Source: Streptomyces kronopolitis
GTDB lineage: Bacteria; Actinomycetota; Actinomycetes; Streptomycetales; Streptomycetaceae
Direction: 5' to 3'
Assembly (NCBI RefSeq): GCF_014646275.1
Contig: NZ_BMND01000021.1
Coordinates: forward strand, 62,001 to 126,000
DNA length: 64,000 nucleotides
Below, one piece after another: positions 49,588 through 58,272 of the stretch. The position numbers and the translations under genes were made by a program. The notes beneath the pieces were generated by a model that had not been told where the DNA came from, searched no databases, and saw only the letters and a program-made list of their open reading frames with translations. How positions within the stretch are numbered: position 1 is the stretch's first letter; every line of letters starts with the position of its first letter.

Positions 49588-51573
49588 ATGAGAAGCCTCC
49601 GCACCCCCGCCCCGGCAGGCGGGCCCCGCGCGCCCGGCAGCCGCGCCCCGCTCGCGCTGGCCGTGCCCGCGCTGCTCGCCATCGCGTTCCTGCTGATGCC
49701 GCTCGCCGGCATCCTCGCCCGCACCAGCTGGGGCGAGCTCGGCACCCATCTGACCGCGCCCGGCGTCCTCGAGGCGCTCCGGCTGTCGCTGCTGGTGTCC
49801 TTCTGGGCGCTGGGGATCGCCCTGCTGCTGGGTGTCCCGCTGGCCTGGCTGCTGGCGCGGGTCAGCTTCCGCGGCAAGGCGCTGGTCCGCTCGCTGGTGC
49901 TGCTGCCGATGGTGCTGCCGCCGACCGTCGGCGGTGTCGCGCTGCTGCTCGGCTTCGGCCGACGCGGACTGCTCGGCCCCTGGCTGGAGGACAGCTTCGG
50001 CATCGTGCTGCCGTTCCACACCTCCGGCGCCGTGATCGCGGCCACCTTCGTGTCGATGCCGTTCCTCGTCATCAGCCTGGAGGGCACCCTCTCCGGCCTG
50101 CGGACGACCTACGAGGAGACCGCGGCCTCCCTGGGGGCCTCGCCGGTACGGGTCTTCTGCACCGTCACCCTGCCCATGGTCGCCCCCGGCCTCGCCGCCG
50201 GTGCCGCCCTGACCTGGGCCCGTGCGCTCGGTGAATTCGGTGCCACGATCACCTTCGCGGGCAATCTGCCGGGCACCACCCAGACCCTGCCGCTGGAGGT
50301 CTACCTGCTGCTGCAGGACTCCCCGGAAGCCGCCACCTCGGTCTCGCTGCTGCTGCTCGTCATCGCCATGGCCGTGCTGATCTGCCTGCGGGGCCGCTGG
50401 ACCGGCGCCACCGCCGACCGCCCGGCCCGCACCGTCCGTCCGTCCGACGCCCCCGACGACCCCGGCTTCCCGGTGCCGCCCGCCGCCCGCACGGAGCCCG
50501 TGACCGACTCCGCGGACGAGGCCCCGGCGCCCGGGGAGCGCTGGCCGCTGCACGCCGAGGTCACCGGCTTCAACCAGCTGACCCTGGACGCCGGTCCGGG
50601 CACCACCATCGCCGTCGTCGGCCCCAACGGCGCCGGCAAGACCACCCTGCTGCGCGCCCTGCTCGGCCTCACCCCGCGCGCCCGCGCCGCGCTGCGCCTC
50701 GGCGACACCGACGTCAGCGCGCTGCCCCCGCACCGCCGCGGCGTCGCCTGGGTCCCCCAGGACGGCGCGCTGTTCCCCCATCTGACCGCGCTGAGCAACA
50801 CCGCCTACGGGCTGCGCGCCCACGGCACCCCGCGCGCCGAGGCCCGCCGCACCGCACAGCAGTGGCTCGACCGGCTCGGCGTCGGCCCGCTCGCGCACCG
50901 CAGGCCCGCCCAGCTCTCCGGTGGCCAGGCCCAACGCGTCGCCCTGGCCCGGGCGCTGGCCGCCCGCCCCCGGCTGCTGCTGCTCGACGAACCGCTCGCC
51001 GCGCTCGACCAGACCACCCGGGCCCACGTCCGGCACACCCTGCGCGCCCATCTCGCGGGCTTCGGCGGGGTCTGCCTGCTCGTCACCCACGACCCCGTCG
51101 AGGCGGTCTCGCTCGCCGACCGGGTCCTGGTCCTCGACGACGGCCGCGCCCTCCAGGACGCCCCGCCGTCCGAGGTCACCCGCCATCCGCGCTCGCCGTG
51201 GGTGGCCCGGATGCTCGGCCGCAACGCCTGGCCGGGCACCGCGGCGGGCGACGGCCTGACGCTCACCGGCGGCGGCCGGCTCGTGCTCGCCGACCGCCTC
51301 CCCGAAGGCGTCCGGGCGCTGGCGGTCATCGCCCCGGAGGCGGTATCGATCCACCTCGCGCGGCCGGCGGGCAGCCCCCGCAACGTGTGGCCCGGCACCG
51401 TCCGCGAGATCACCTCCGCGGGCAGCCGGCTGCGGGTCCTGGTCACCTCCGACCGGGCGCCCGATCTCGTGGCCGAGATCACCCCGTCCGCCGCACTCGA
51501 ACTCGGCCTCGCCGACGGGGTGTCCGTATGGACCAGCGTCAAGGCCACCGAGGTCTCCGTCGTCACGCTCTGA
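49588..51573 (+). CDS. Fused molybdate ABC permease-ATPase (ModB-ModC)
   Basis: The 661-residue protein joins the ModB permease (about 20-265, with the EAA loop EETAASLGASPVRVFCTVTLP) through a Pro-rich linker (270-320) to a ModC ATPase with Walker A GPNGAGKTT (345-353), signature LSGGQAQR and Walker B LLLLDEPLAALD. A C-terminal Mop/TOBE domain (about 595-661, ending VWTSVKATEVSVVTL) should sense molybdate. Permease-ATPase fusion is uncommon in Mod systems, where the two are normally separate. With ModA it forms the molybdate importer that feeds the molybdoenzymes of this region. Confidence 0.93.
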   Translation: MRSLRTPAPAGGPRAPGSRAPLALAVPALLAIAFLLMPLAGILARTSWGELGTHLTAPGVLEALRLSLLVSFWALGIALLLGVPLAWLLARVSFRGKALVRSLVLLPMVLPPTVGGVALLLGFGRRGLLGPWLEDSFGIVLPFHTSGAVIAATFVSMPFLVISLEGTLSGLRTTYEETAASLGASPVRVFCTVTLPMVAPGLAAGAALTWARALGEFGATITFAGNLPGTTQTLPLEVYLLLQDSPEAATSVSLLLLVIAMAVLICLRGRWTGATADRPARTVRPSDAPDDPGFPVPPAARTEPVTDSADEAPAPGERWPLHAEVTGFNQLTLDAGPGTTIAVVGPNGAGKTTLLRALLGLTPRARAALRLGDTDVSALPPHRRGVAWVPQDGALFPHLTALSNTAYGLRAHGTPRAEARRTAQQWLDRLGVGPLAHRRPAQLSGGQAQRVALARALAARPRLLLLDEPLAALDQTTRAHVRHTLRAHLAGFGGVCLLVTHDPVEAVSLADRVLVLDDGRALQDAPPSEVTRHPRSPWVARMLGRNAWPGTAAGDGLTLTGGGRLVLADRLPEGVRALAVIAPEAVSIHLARPAGSPRNVWPGTVREITSAGSRLRVLVTSDRAPDLVAEITPSAALELGLADGVSVWTSVKATEVSVVTL

Positions 51574-51591
51574 GCGCCGGCGGCGGCCCGG

Positions 51592-52038
51592 TCAGTGCGG
51601 AGCGGGCGCCGGCTCCAGCACGAACACCGGGATCCGGCGGTCGGTCTTCTTCTGGTAGTCGTCGTAGTCCGGATAGGCCTCGACGGCGCGCGCCCACCAC
51701 AGGGCCTTCTCCTCGCCGGTGACCTCACGGGCCGTCATGTCCCGGCGCACCGGGCCGTCCTGGAGTTCCACCCGCGGGTCGGCCACCACGTTGTGGTACC
51801 AGACGGGGTGCCGGGGCGCGCCTCCCTGGGAGGCCACCACGGCGTACCGCCCCTCGTGCTCCACCCGCATCAGCGGGCTCTTGCGGATCTTGCCGCTCTT
51901 CGCACCCCGGGTGGTGAGCACGACGACCGGCAGCCCGCGGATGGTCGTGCCCTCGGTCCCGCCGGAGCTCTCGTACTGCGTGACCTGATCGCGCACCCAC
52001 TGCGCCGGGCTGGGCTCGTACTCACCGAGAAGAGGCAT
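51592..52038 (-). CDS. F420-dependent (deazaflavin) nitroreductase-family oxidoreductase
   Basis: The protein is 148 residues from MPLLGEYEPSPAQWV. It matches the Ddn family of split-barrel proteins: GLPVVVLTTRGAKSGKIRKSPLMRVEHEGRYAVVASQGGAPRHPVWYHNVVADPRVELQ. The K/R-rich RGAKSGKIRKSP loop binds F420 phosphates. Substrate unknown. It is convergent with the ModBC gene (18 bp apart) and does not belong to the molybdenum genes. Confidence 0.92.
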   Translation of the reverse strand: MPLLGEYEPSPAQWVRDQVTQYESSGGTEGTTIRGLPVVVLTTRGAKSGKIRKSPLMRVEHEGRYAVVASQGGAPRHPVWYHNVVADPRVELQDGPVRRDMTAREVTGEEKALWWARAVEAYPDYDDYQKKTDRRIPVFVLEPAPAPH

Positions 52039-52190
52039 GTTCACGTCCCATCTGCGAAGGCCACCGGGGCACCGGCCGCGGCCGGAGCGTCCGGCCCGCC
52101 TTGACGGTCCTGACCCCCGTACAACCACCGGACGGGTGCGATCATTCCCGTCCGCCGCGCGCCGCAGCGGGTACCCCGCGTCCCCCGGTG

Positions 52191-52229
52191 GGGTGCCTGC
52201 CCGCCCCTGTGCGCGGCGGGCAGGCACCC
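52191..52229 (-). terminator. Terminator of the SulP-carbonic anhydrase operon
   Basis: Arms 52191-52205 (GGGTGCCTGCCCGCC) and 52215-52229 pair perfectly over 15 bp with a 9-nt loop, starting four bases past the SulP stop codon. Confidence 0.85.
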
Positions 52230-52232
52230 GGG

Positions 52233-53687
52233 TCAGGACACCAGCTCCACCGTCTGCCGGCTCCGGCGGTGCTGCTCGGTCCAGTTCGTCAGGGCGGCGC
52301 CGCAGGCGTGGTCGAGATGGCGCAGCCCGCTCAGATCCAGCTCCACGTCGCGGCCGGCCGGCAGTGACTCCAACTGGTCGAGGAGCTTGGGCAGCCGCAG
52401 GAACGTGGCGTTGCCGACGACCCGCACCCGCACCGGCGCCGCCACGTCGTCCGGGGTGTCGACCTCCAGATGGACATGGGAGGTCTCCCAGGCCGTCTTC
52501 GCCACGGCCAGCAGCAGACCGATCAGGACCCCCTCGAACATGTTGACCGTCACGATCGCGAGGGCGGTGACGAGCAGGACGAGGGCCTCACCGCGGTGCT
52601 CGCGCCACAGCGGACCCAGCTCCCGCACCGGGATCAGCTTGCAGCCCGCATGGACCAGGACGCCCGCCAGCGCGGCCACCGGCACCACGCCCAGCGCGGC
52701 CGGGAACGCCGCGGCGAACACCAGCAGCCAGACGCCGTGCAGCACCCGCGACAGCTTGGTCCGCGCGCCCGCCTGCACATTGGCGGCGCTGCGGACGATG
52801 ACGGCCGTCATCGGCAGGGCGCCGAGCAGCCCGCACACGGTGTTGCCGGCGCCCTGGGCCATCAGCTCCTTGTCGTAGTCGGTACGCGGCCCGTCGTGCA
52901 GCCGGTCGACCGCCGCGGCGCTGAACAGGGACTCCGCGGAGGCGATCAGTGCGAAGGCGAGGACCGTGCCGAGCACGCCCACGTCGGCGAGCTTGCCGAC
53001 ATCGGAGAGGCCCGGTGGCTGGATCGCGTCGAGCAGTCCGCTGACCTCGACCCGGGCGACGGGCAGATCCAGCGCCCACACCGTGAGGGTGGCCAGCGCC
53101 ACCGCGGCCAGCGGCGCGGGCAGGACGCGCGCGGCACGCCGCCAGCGCGGCCACAGCACCAGCACGGCGATGGTGCCCGCACCGATGGCGAGCGCGGACG
53201 CGGCGGTGGCCGAGCCCACGGTGTCGCCGATCAGGCCGGGCAGCCCGGCGAGGTTGCTGAGGCCGGTGCCGGGTGCCTTGGCGTCCGTCAGGGCGTAGAG
53301 CTGCCCGGCGATCAGGACCAGGCCGATACCGGCCAGCATGCCCTGGACGACGGCGACCGAGATGGCCCGGAACCAGCGGCCCAGCTTCAGCGCGCCCATG
53401 GCCAGTTGGAGGAGTCCGGCGGCCAGCACCAGCGCGCCGAGGGCACCGATGCCGTACTCCTTGACGGCCTCGAAGACCAGCACCGTCAGCCCGGCGGCGG
53501 GGCCGCTGACCTGGAGGCTGCTGCCGGGCAGCAGACCGGTGAGCAGGCCGCCGACCACACCGGTCACCAGCCCCAGTTCGGCCGGGACGCCGGAGGCGAC
53601 CGCCACGCCGACACACAGCGGGACGGCGACGAGGAAGACGACGAGGGAGGCGGTGAAGTCCGCCCGGAACGAGGGGAATCGCTTCAT
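52233..53687 (-). CDS. SulP/SLC26-family anion transporter
   Basis: The protein has 484 residues: a membrane domain of 12-14 helices beginning RADFTASLVVFLVAVPLCVGVAVASGVP, with the SulP motif SGPAAGLTVLV, and a short STAS-like tail (about 410-484; VRVRVVGNATFLRLPKLLDQLESLP and LDLSGLRHLDHACGAAL). Members carry sulfate, bicarbonate or other anions. The carbonic anhydrase gene begins the operon and ends 17 bp upstream, so bicarbonate is the likely substrate, as in BicA-like systems. A strong hairpin follows. Confidence 0.9.
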   Translation of the reverse strand: MKRFPSFRADFTASLVVFLVAVPLCVGVAVASGVPAELGLVTGVVGGLLTGLLPGSSLQVSGPAAGLTVLVFEAVKEYGIGALGALVLAAGLLQLAMGALKLGRWFRAISVAVVQGMLAGIGLVLIAGQLYALTDAKAPGTGLSNLAGLPGLIGDTVGSATAASALAIGAGTIAVLVLWPRWRRAARVLPAPLAAVALATLTVWALDLPVARVEVSGLLDAIQPPGLSDVGKLADVGVLGTVLAFALIASAESLFSAAAVDRLHDGPRTDYDKELMAQGAGNTVCGLLGALPMTAVIVRSAANVQAGARTKLSRVLHGVWLLVFAAAFPAALGVVPVAALAGVLVHAGCKLIPVRELGPLWREHRGEALVLLVTALAIVTVNMFEGVLIGLLLAVAKTAWETSHVHLEVDTPDDVAAPVRVRVVGNATFLRLPKLLDQLESLPAGRDVELDLSGLRHLDHACGAALTNWTEQHRRSRQTVELVS

Positions 53688-53704
53688 GAGAGGTACCTGC
53701 GCCT

Positions 53705-54307
53705 TCACAGCGGGAGGAACAGGTCGGAGGCCGGGTGATGCGCCACGACCAGGCCGGTGTGCACTTCGTAGAACCAGCCGTGCAGCGTCACCTCGCCCTT
53801 GGACAGCCGCTCCTGGACACAGGGGTAGCCGCGCAGCCGGTCGAGCTGCTCGCGCACATGCTGCTGCACCGCGGCCGCGACCGAGGGCTCCCCGTCCTGG
53901 GGCAGCGCGTCGGACAGCTGCTGGGTCAGCCAGTCCCGGACGGCGGGCGCGCCGGTCAGGTCCTCGCCGCGGGCCCGGGCGCCGACCGCGCCGCAGTGCG
54001 AGTGCCCGCACACGATGATGTCGGCCACGCCCAGGACGCGCATCGCGTATTCGAGGGTGGCGGCCTCCGCACAGGCCGGCATGTCCTCCTGGTAGACGGG
54101 AACGGCGTTGCCGGCGGTGCGGAGTTCGAAGAGTTCGCCGGGGCGTGCCCCGGTGATCAGGGACGGCACGACGCGGGAGTCGGAGCAGGTGATGAACAGG
54201 GCGAGCGGGGACTGGCCGGCGGCGAGCCGGCTGTAGGTCTCCCGTTCGTCCTGCCGGTCGGCGATACGGGCCGTCAGGCCCCGGGCATGCTGGATGAAGG
54301 TCTCCAC
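53705..54307 (-). CDS. Beta-class carbonic anhydrase
   Basis: The protein has 200 residues with the zinc ligands Cys41 (FITCSDSRV), His102 and Cys105 (CGHSHCGAVGA) and the catalytic Asp43-Arg45 pair. It interconverts carbon dioxide and bicarbonate in the cytoplasm and is paired with the SulP transporter downstream; uptake or pH balance is the likely role. Confidence 0.95.
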   Translation of the reverse strand: METFIQHARGLTARIADRQDERETYSRLAAGQSPLALFITCSDSRVVPSLITGARPGELFELRTAGNAVPVYQEDMPACAEAATLEYAMRVLGVADIIVCGHSHCGAVGARARGEDLTGAPAVRDWLTQQLSDALPQDGEPSVAAAVQQHVREQLDRLRGYPCVQERLSKGEVTLHGWFYEVHTGLVVAHHPASDLFLPL

Positions 54308-54402
54308 GAGGAGGTCTCCTGCTGATGAGGGGTGCCACCGTGGGGGAGTGGCGGGAGGGTTGGAGGGGCGCGACAGGTGGGGCGGTGCACCACCGGCCGT
54401 GC

Positions 54403-54831
54403 TCAGCAGAGGAAGACGCAGTGCAGGACGGGGAGTTGGACCGATCTGCCGGCCGCCTTGGCGGAGCTGCCGGGTACGGCTGCCCCGGAGGTGAGGGTGG
54501 TGAACGGTGCCACCGGTCCGCCGCGCCAGGGCGGCAGCTGCCGGCCGGTGTGGTGCGGGACGCCGACGGAGGTGCGGGCGGTGCGCCGGGGCTGGCCGCG
54601 CTCGGCCTCGCGCTTGGCCTTCTTCTCGGAGCCGTCGTAGCCCGACTTGACGGCCGGCGGGAGGCCCGCGGCGGTCGTGGCCGCGGGGCCGGCGGGCGCG
54701 TGCGCCGCCGCGCCGGGGGCCGATGCCAGGGCGCCCAGCAGGAAGGCCAGGATCATCAGGACGGCCAGGGGGATGCGGTGCGGGCGCGGCGTCGGTGAGC
54801 CGCGCGGAGCGCCGGTGTCCTTCCGCATCAT
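54403..54831 (-). CDS. Small secreted protein with a C-terminal HCVFLC
   Basis: From the ATG pair at 54831 the protein has about 142 residues. It has a basic start, a signal peptide (IPLAVLMILAFLLGALASAPGAAAHA) and a hydrophilic, Pro/Arg-rich mature part ending in VQLPVLHCVFLC. The two C-terminal Cys may form a disulfide or be modified. It is 95 bp upstream of the carbonic anhydrase start on the same strand, but separate expression is likely. I do not recognise the family. Confidence 0.6.
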   Translation of the reverse strand: MMRKDTGAPRGSPTPRPHRIPLAVLMILAFLLGALASAPGAAAHAPAGPAATTAAGLPPAVKSGYDGSEKKAKREAERGQPRRTARTSVGVPHHTGRQLPPWRGGPVAPFTTLTSGAAVPGSSAKAAGRSVQLPVLHCVFLC

Positions 54832-54973
54832 CGTCCCCCGTGGTTCGTGCACACGGTTACACCCTGCCCTGGCAGTGCATCATTCAGGTTTCCCCCGGGA
54901 TAACGAGAAATGACGCCATGTTTCCTGATCTGCCGCGTCCGCTGCCGGACACCCCCGCGGGCCGGGCGGGCGT

Positions 54974-56317
54974 TCACGTCCGCTCCCTTTCCGCCCGGGG
55001 TGCCACGGCGACGGCGTGTGCCGGTGCCGGCCGGCGGGCCGCCCAGGCGAGGACGGGGACCACGGCCAGCGCCAGCAGTCCGCCGGCCAGTGCCAGCGTC
55101 CGGTAGCCGCCCAGCGCGACGACCAGCCCCGAGGAGAGCCCCCCGACCGCACCGGCGAGGGCGATGCCGACGTCCACCAGCCCCTGGCCCGAGGCGCGGC
55201 GGGCGGGCGGCAGCGCGTCGATGACCAGGGCGGTGCCGCTGACCAGTCCGAAGTTCCAGCCGAGGCCGAGGAGTATCAGGGCGGCGGCGAGCGCGGGGAC
55301 CGACTGCGGCGGGGCCAGGGCGCCGAGACCTCCGGCGGCGGCCAGCGTCACCCCGGCGGCAGCGGCCATCCGGTGCCGGCCGAGCCGGTCGACGAGCAGA
55401 CCGGTGAGCGGGGAGGGCAGGAACATCGCCGCGACATGCAGCGCGATGACCAGCCCCGTCGCCTGGGTGCCGTGCCCGTGCGCGTGCATGTGGACCGGCG
55501 TCATGGTCATCACGGCGATCATCACGAGCTGGGTGAGGACCATGACCGCGGTGCCGACGGCCACTCCCGCCGGGTGCCCGGGCGCGTCCGGCCGTCCGAC
55601 TGTGTTCTCCGGGTTCCCGGGTGCCGCGGGTGTCTCGGGACCGTCGGGTCCCTCCGCCGTGCCGCCGTCCCGTGCCGCGGCCACCTGCTCGGCCAGCCGC
55701 AGCGGATCGGGCCGCAGCAGCACGGCCAGCGACAGCGCGGCCGCCCCGAACGCGGCGGCCGCCAGCAGGAACGGACCGGCGAGCCGCGGGATGCCCCAGG
55801 AGTGGGCCAGCTCTCCCGTCAGCGCCACCAGGTTGGGTCCGACCACCGCGCCGAAGGTGGTGGCGAAGAGCACCGTGCTCACCGCCCGCCCGCGCCGTGC
55901 GGGCGAGGCCAGGTCGGCCCCGGCGTAGCGGGCCATCAGATTGGTGGCGGTGCCCGCCCCGTAGACGACCAGGGCCGCGAACAGCAGCGGCGCGCTGCCG
56001 ACGGCGGCCGCCAGCACGACCCCGAGGCTGCCGAGCGCCCCGACGGCGTACCCGAGCGCGAGTCCGGGGCGCCGGCCCCGGCTGCGGCAGACCCGGCCGA
56101 TGCCGACGGCTCCCAGCGCGGCCCCGGCGGTGAACAGCGCGCTGGGCACACCCGCCAGACCGGTCGAGCCGAGCATGTCCTCGGCGAGCAGCGCGCCGAC
56201 GGTGATGCCCGCGGCGAGTCCCGCGCCGCTGAGGATCTGGGAGAAGACCAGGACCGTCAGGATCCGGCGCTGCTCCGGCACCTCGCGAGGCGTCGGGACA
56301 CCCTGGGGAGCCCTCAT
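54974..56317 (-). CDS. MFS transporter, probable exporter of the peptide locus
   Basis: The protein is 447 residues from MRAPQGVPTP, with an AAAGGAA site. It has twelve helices (LVFSQILSGAGLAAGITVGALLAEDML, GVVLAAAVGSAPLLFAALVVYGAG and others) with a central loop of about 60 residues and the His-rich MTPVHMHAHGHG at the start of the second half. It starts 28 bp after the DUF1399-like gene on the same strand, so it probably belongs to the operon that begins with the repeat peptide and would carry out its product; a drug-efflux pump unrelated to the peptide is the alternative. Confidence 0.9.
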   Translation of the reverse strand: MRAPQGVPTPREVPEQRRILTVLVFSQILSGAGLAAGITVGALLAEDMLGSTGLAGVPSALFTAGAALGAVGIGRVCRSRGRRPGLALGYAVGALGSLGVVLAAAVGSAPLLFAALVVYGAGTATNLMARYAGADLASPARRGRAVSTVLFATTFGAVVGPNLVALTGELAHSWGIPRLAGPFLLAAAAFGAAALSLAVLLRPDPLRLAEQVAAARDGGTAEGPDGPETPAAPGNPENTVGRPDAPGHPAGVAVGTAVMVLTQLVMIAVMTMTPVHMHAHGHGTQATGLVIALHVAAMFLPSPLTGLLVDRLGRHRMAAAAGVTLAAAGGLGALAPPQSVPALAAALILLGLGWNFGLVSGTALVIDALPPARRASGQGLVDVGIALAGAVGGLSSGLVVALGGYRTLALAGGLLALAVVPVLAWAARRPAPAHAVAVAPRAERERT

Positions 56318-56345
56318 GATTCCTTTCCGTTCGCGCCGGTTCGCA

Positions 56346-56861
56346 CTAGGCGGGCGCCGCCATCGGTTCCAGCCCGGCGATCTCATCGAGTGACAGTCCC
56401 ATCTGCTCGTGGAGGAAGCGCACGATCGTCCAGTGCGGCAGCGCACCCTCGTCGAAGGGACCGAATTCCCGGCAGTACAGCGGGATCCAGCGCAGGGCCT
56501 CCTCGACCGCCTGCTCCCGGCCGGGCTCCTGCTGGTAGTCCTCGTAGGCGATGCTGCGGTGCTCGATGAAGAAGCGCCCCGGCAGCCGTTCCTCGCACAG
56601 CGCACGGTATTCGCGGGTCTGCAGGATGAGGTAGTGCCAGATCTCGTCGATGTCCTGCTCGACCGGCAGGAACAGGCCGCCCAGCCGGTCGTGGTGCCGG
56701 GAGACGAGGTACAGGTAGCGCAGGCACTCCGTGACCTGGCGCTCCACGAACTCCCGTGGCGCGCCGGTCTTGTCGTCGAAGTACCGCACCACTTCGCGGT
56801 GCAGCGCCTCGCCGAGCAGGTCCTTGAGGTCGTCCGCGGAGGTCGGCGGCTGGCCGGTCAT
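56346..56861 (-). CDS. DUF1399 / glycine-rich-domain-like protein
   Basis: The 171-residue protein has its ATG inside the stop of the adenylating-enzyme gene (ATGA). The core is VEQDIDEIWHYLILQTREYRALCEERLPGRFFIEHRS, the DxxWHxxIL-TxxYxxxC pattern I recall from DUF1399 / glycine-rich domain-containing proteins. The Asp, His, Tyr and Cys might form an active or metal site, but no reaction is known for the family. Tight coupling to the adenylating enzyme suggests that the two act together on the peptide encoded upstream. Confidence 0.75.
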   Translation of the reverse strand: MTGQPPTSADDLKDLLGEALHREVVRYFDDKTGAPREFVERQVTECLRYLYLVSRHHDRLGGLFLPVEQDIDEIWHYLILQTREYRALCEERLPGRFFIEHRSIAYEDYQQEPGREQAVEEALRWIPLYCREFGPFDEGALPHWTIVRFLHEQMGLSLDEIAGLEPMAAPA

Positions 56862-58129
56862 GCTTCTCCTGTCCGGGTGGGAGCGTCGTCGGAGCCGGTG
56901 GTGGTGAGCCAGGCGTACTTGCCCGACTTCCCGATGGGGAGGTGCGCTCGGTGCTCGGCGCGGCAGCGCCGCCCGGTGAGGGCGCCGGTCGCCTCCTCCA
57001 GCGCCGCGGCCGCGTGGGGGTCGAGGGGCGTGCCCTGGAAGGTCGTGTACACCAGGTGTGCGTCCGTCTTGCCGGTCAGCCGGAGTTGGTAGACGAAGAC
57101 GTGCGGTGAGGCCTCGGCGACGCAGCGGTCCAGGTCGCCCTGGGCGACCGGGCCGTGCGGGGTGTGCAGCAATTCCTTCTGACGGCCGCTGAATTGGGCG
57201 ATCCTTCCCGGGTCCGGGCTGCCGTCCAGGGTGCGTACGCAGTCGCCCGAGCGGTACCGGATCAGCGGCATGTAGGGGTTGCGGACACTGGAGACGATCA
57301 GCTCGTAGAGGGTGCTGCCGGGAGCCACCGGGTGGAGTTCGACGGTCATCTTGTCGAGGTGCGGCCGGTAGGTGCCGCGGCGGTCGCTGTAGTAGAGATA
57401 GCCGAGTTCGGTGCTGCCGAACAGATCGATGACCGGGCAGGCGAAGTGCTGGTGCAAGAAGCGCCGGACGTTCGCGGGGGTGTACTCGTAGGCGTGGATG
57501 ATGCTGGCGGGCGGCGGGAAGTCGTCCCACAGCCCCCATTCTCCGACCTTCCGCAGCAGATGCGCCAGGTGATAACCGGAGCAGTCGAGGTGGTACCAGC
57601 CGCGCGGATGCGCCTGCCGGGCGTCCTGGATCTCCTTGAGCATCCGCTCCACCTCCGCGCGCTCCCAGAGCGCCGGGTCGAGTCGCAGATTGAGGTAGCA
57701 GGTCCGGTCGTCGAGCCACCGCTCGTCGAGGGCCGGCACCGCCGCCGGCTCGGCGCCGCGGCGTGCGGCGTTGACCCGGGCCACGTGTTCGGTGGCCAGC
57801 ACTGTGGTCAGGGAGACCCGCCGGCAGCCGGCGTCCCAGGTGTGGCCGATATCGGGGTGGCCGCGCCACAGCCCGTAGTAGGAGTGCAGCAGGAAATACG
57901 GGGGCCGGATGATCTGCATCCGGGCGTGATGGGTGCCGGTGGACAGCACGAATTCCGCGTCTCCGGATTCCAGCGCCGCGGCCAGCCGGGGAGTCATCCA
58001 GTTGTCGGGGAAGCCGCGGGCGATTTCCGGCTTGTCGAGTACGGGGAAGTGGCCCTTCGCCAGTGATTCGCGGTAGATCGGTATCTCGCGGATCTGCTCG
58101 ATGACCTCGGGGGTCGGCTGCCCGTCCAT
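56858..58129 (-). CDS. Adenylate-forming enzyme, PaaK / F390-synthetase type
   Basis: The protein has 423 residues with a GAGG site before the ATG. ANL-superfamily motifs are in order: phosphate loop LSTGTHHARMQ (62-72), DLFGSTELGYLYY (235-247), RYRSGDCVRT (291-300), FSGRQKELL (313-321) and a C-terminal GKSGKYAWL with the likely catalytic Lys. Such enzymes activate a carboxylate with ATP and pass it to a thiol, amine or CoA. It has no carrier-protein partner here; the gene directly upstream encodes a 51-residue repeat peptide, so activation of a peptide carboxylate or of an acid to be joined to the peptide is the best guess. Confidence 0.85.
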   Translation of the reverse strand: MDGQPTPEVIEQIREIPIYRESLAKGHFPVLDKPEIARGFPDNWMTPRLAAALESGDAEFVLSTGTHHARMQIIRPPYFLLHSYYGLWRGHPDIGHTWDAGCRRVSLTTVLATEHVARVNAARRGAEPAAVPALDERWLDDRTCYLNLRLDPALWERAEVERMLKEIQDARQAHPRGWYHLDCSGYHLAHLLRKVGEWGLWDDFPPPASIIHAYEYTPANVRRFLHQHFACPVIDLFGSTELGYLYYSDRRGTYRPHLDKMTVELHPVAPGSTLYELIVSSVRNPYMPLIRYRSGDCVRTLDGSPDPGRIAQFSGRQKELLHTPHGPVAQGDLDRCVAEASPHVFVYQLRLTGKTDAHLVYTTFQGTPLDPHAAAALEEATGALTGRRCRAEHRAHLPIGKSGKYAWLTTTGSDDAPTRTGEA

Positions 58130-58196
58130 GGAATCCTCGTCACTTTCCGGAAGGTGGTGCCCCGCAGGGCGTTCGGGCGGGTCCAAAACGGCGGCG

Positions 58197-58257
58197 GTGC
58201 CCGGGAGCGGCCGTTCTGCCGGCGGCGGAGGATTCCCGCCGGCCCGCTCCCGGGCAC
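58197..58257 (-). terminator. Large hairpin after the peptide gene (terminator or attenuator)
   Basis: Outer arms 58197-58210 and 58244-58257 pair perfectly over 14 bp; an inner 8-bp stem (58218-58225 with 58236-58243) stacks within. It starts 15 bases after the peptide stop and ends 68 bases before the adenylating-enzyme start. In RiPP operons such a leaky terminator raises precursor mRNA over enzyme mRNA. Confidence 0.82.
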
Positions 58258-58272
58258 CTCGGTGGCGCGGGG

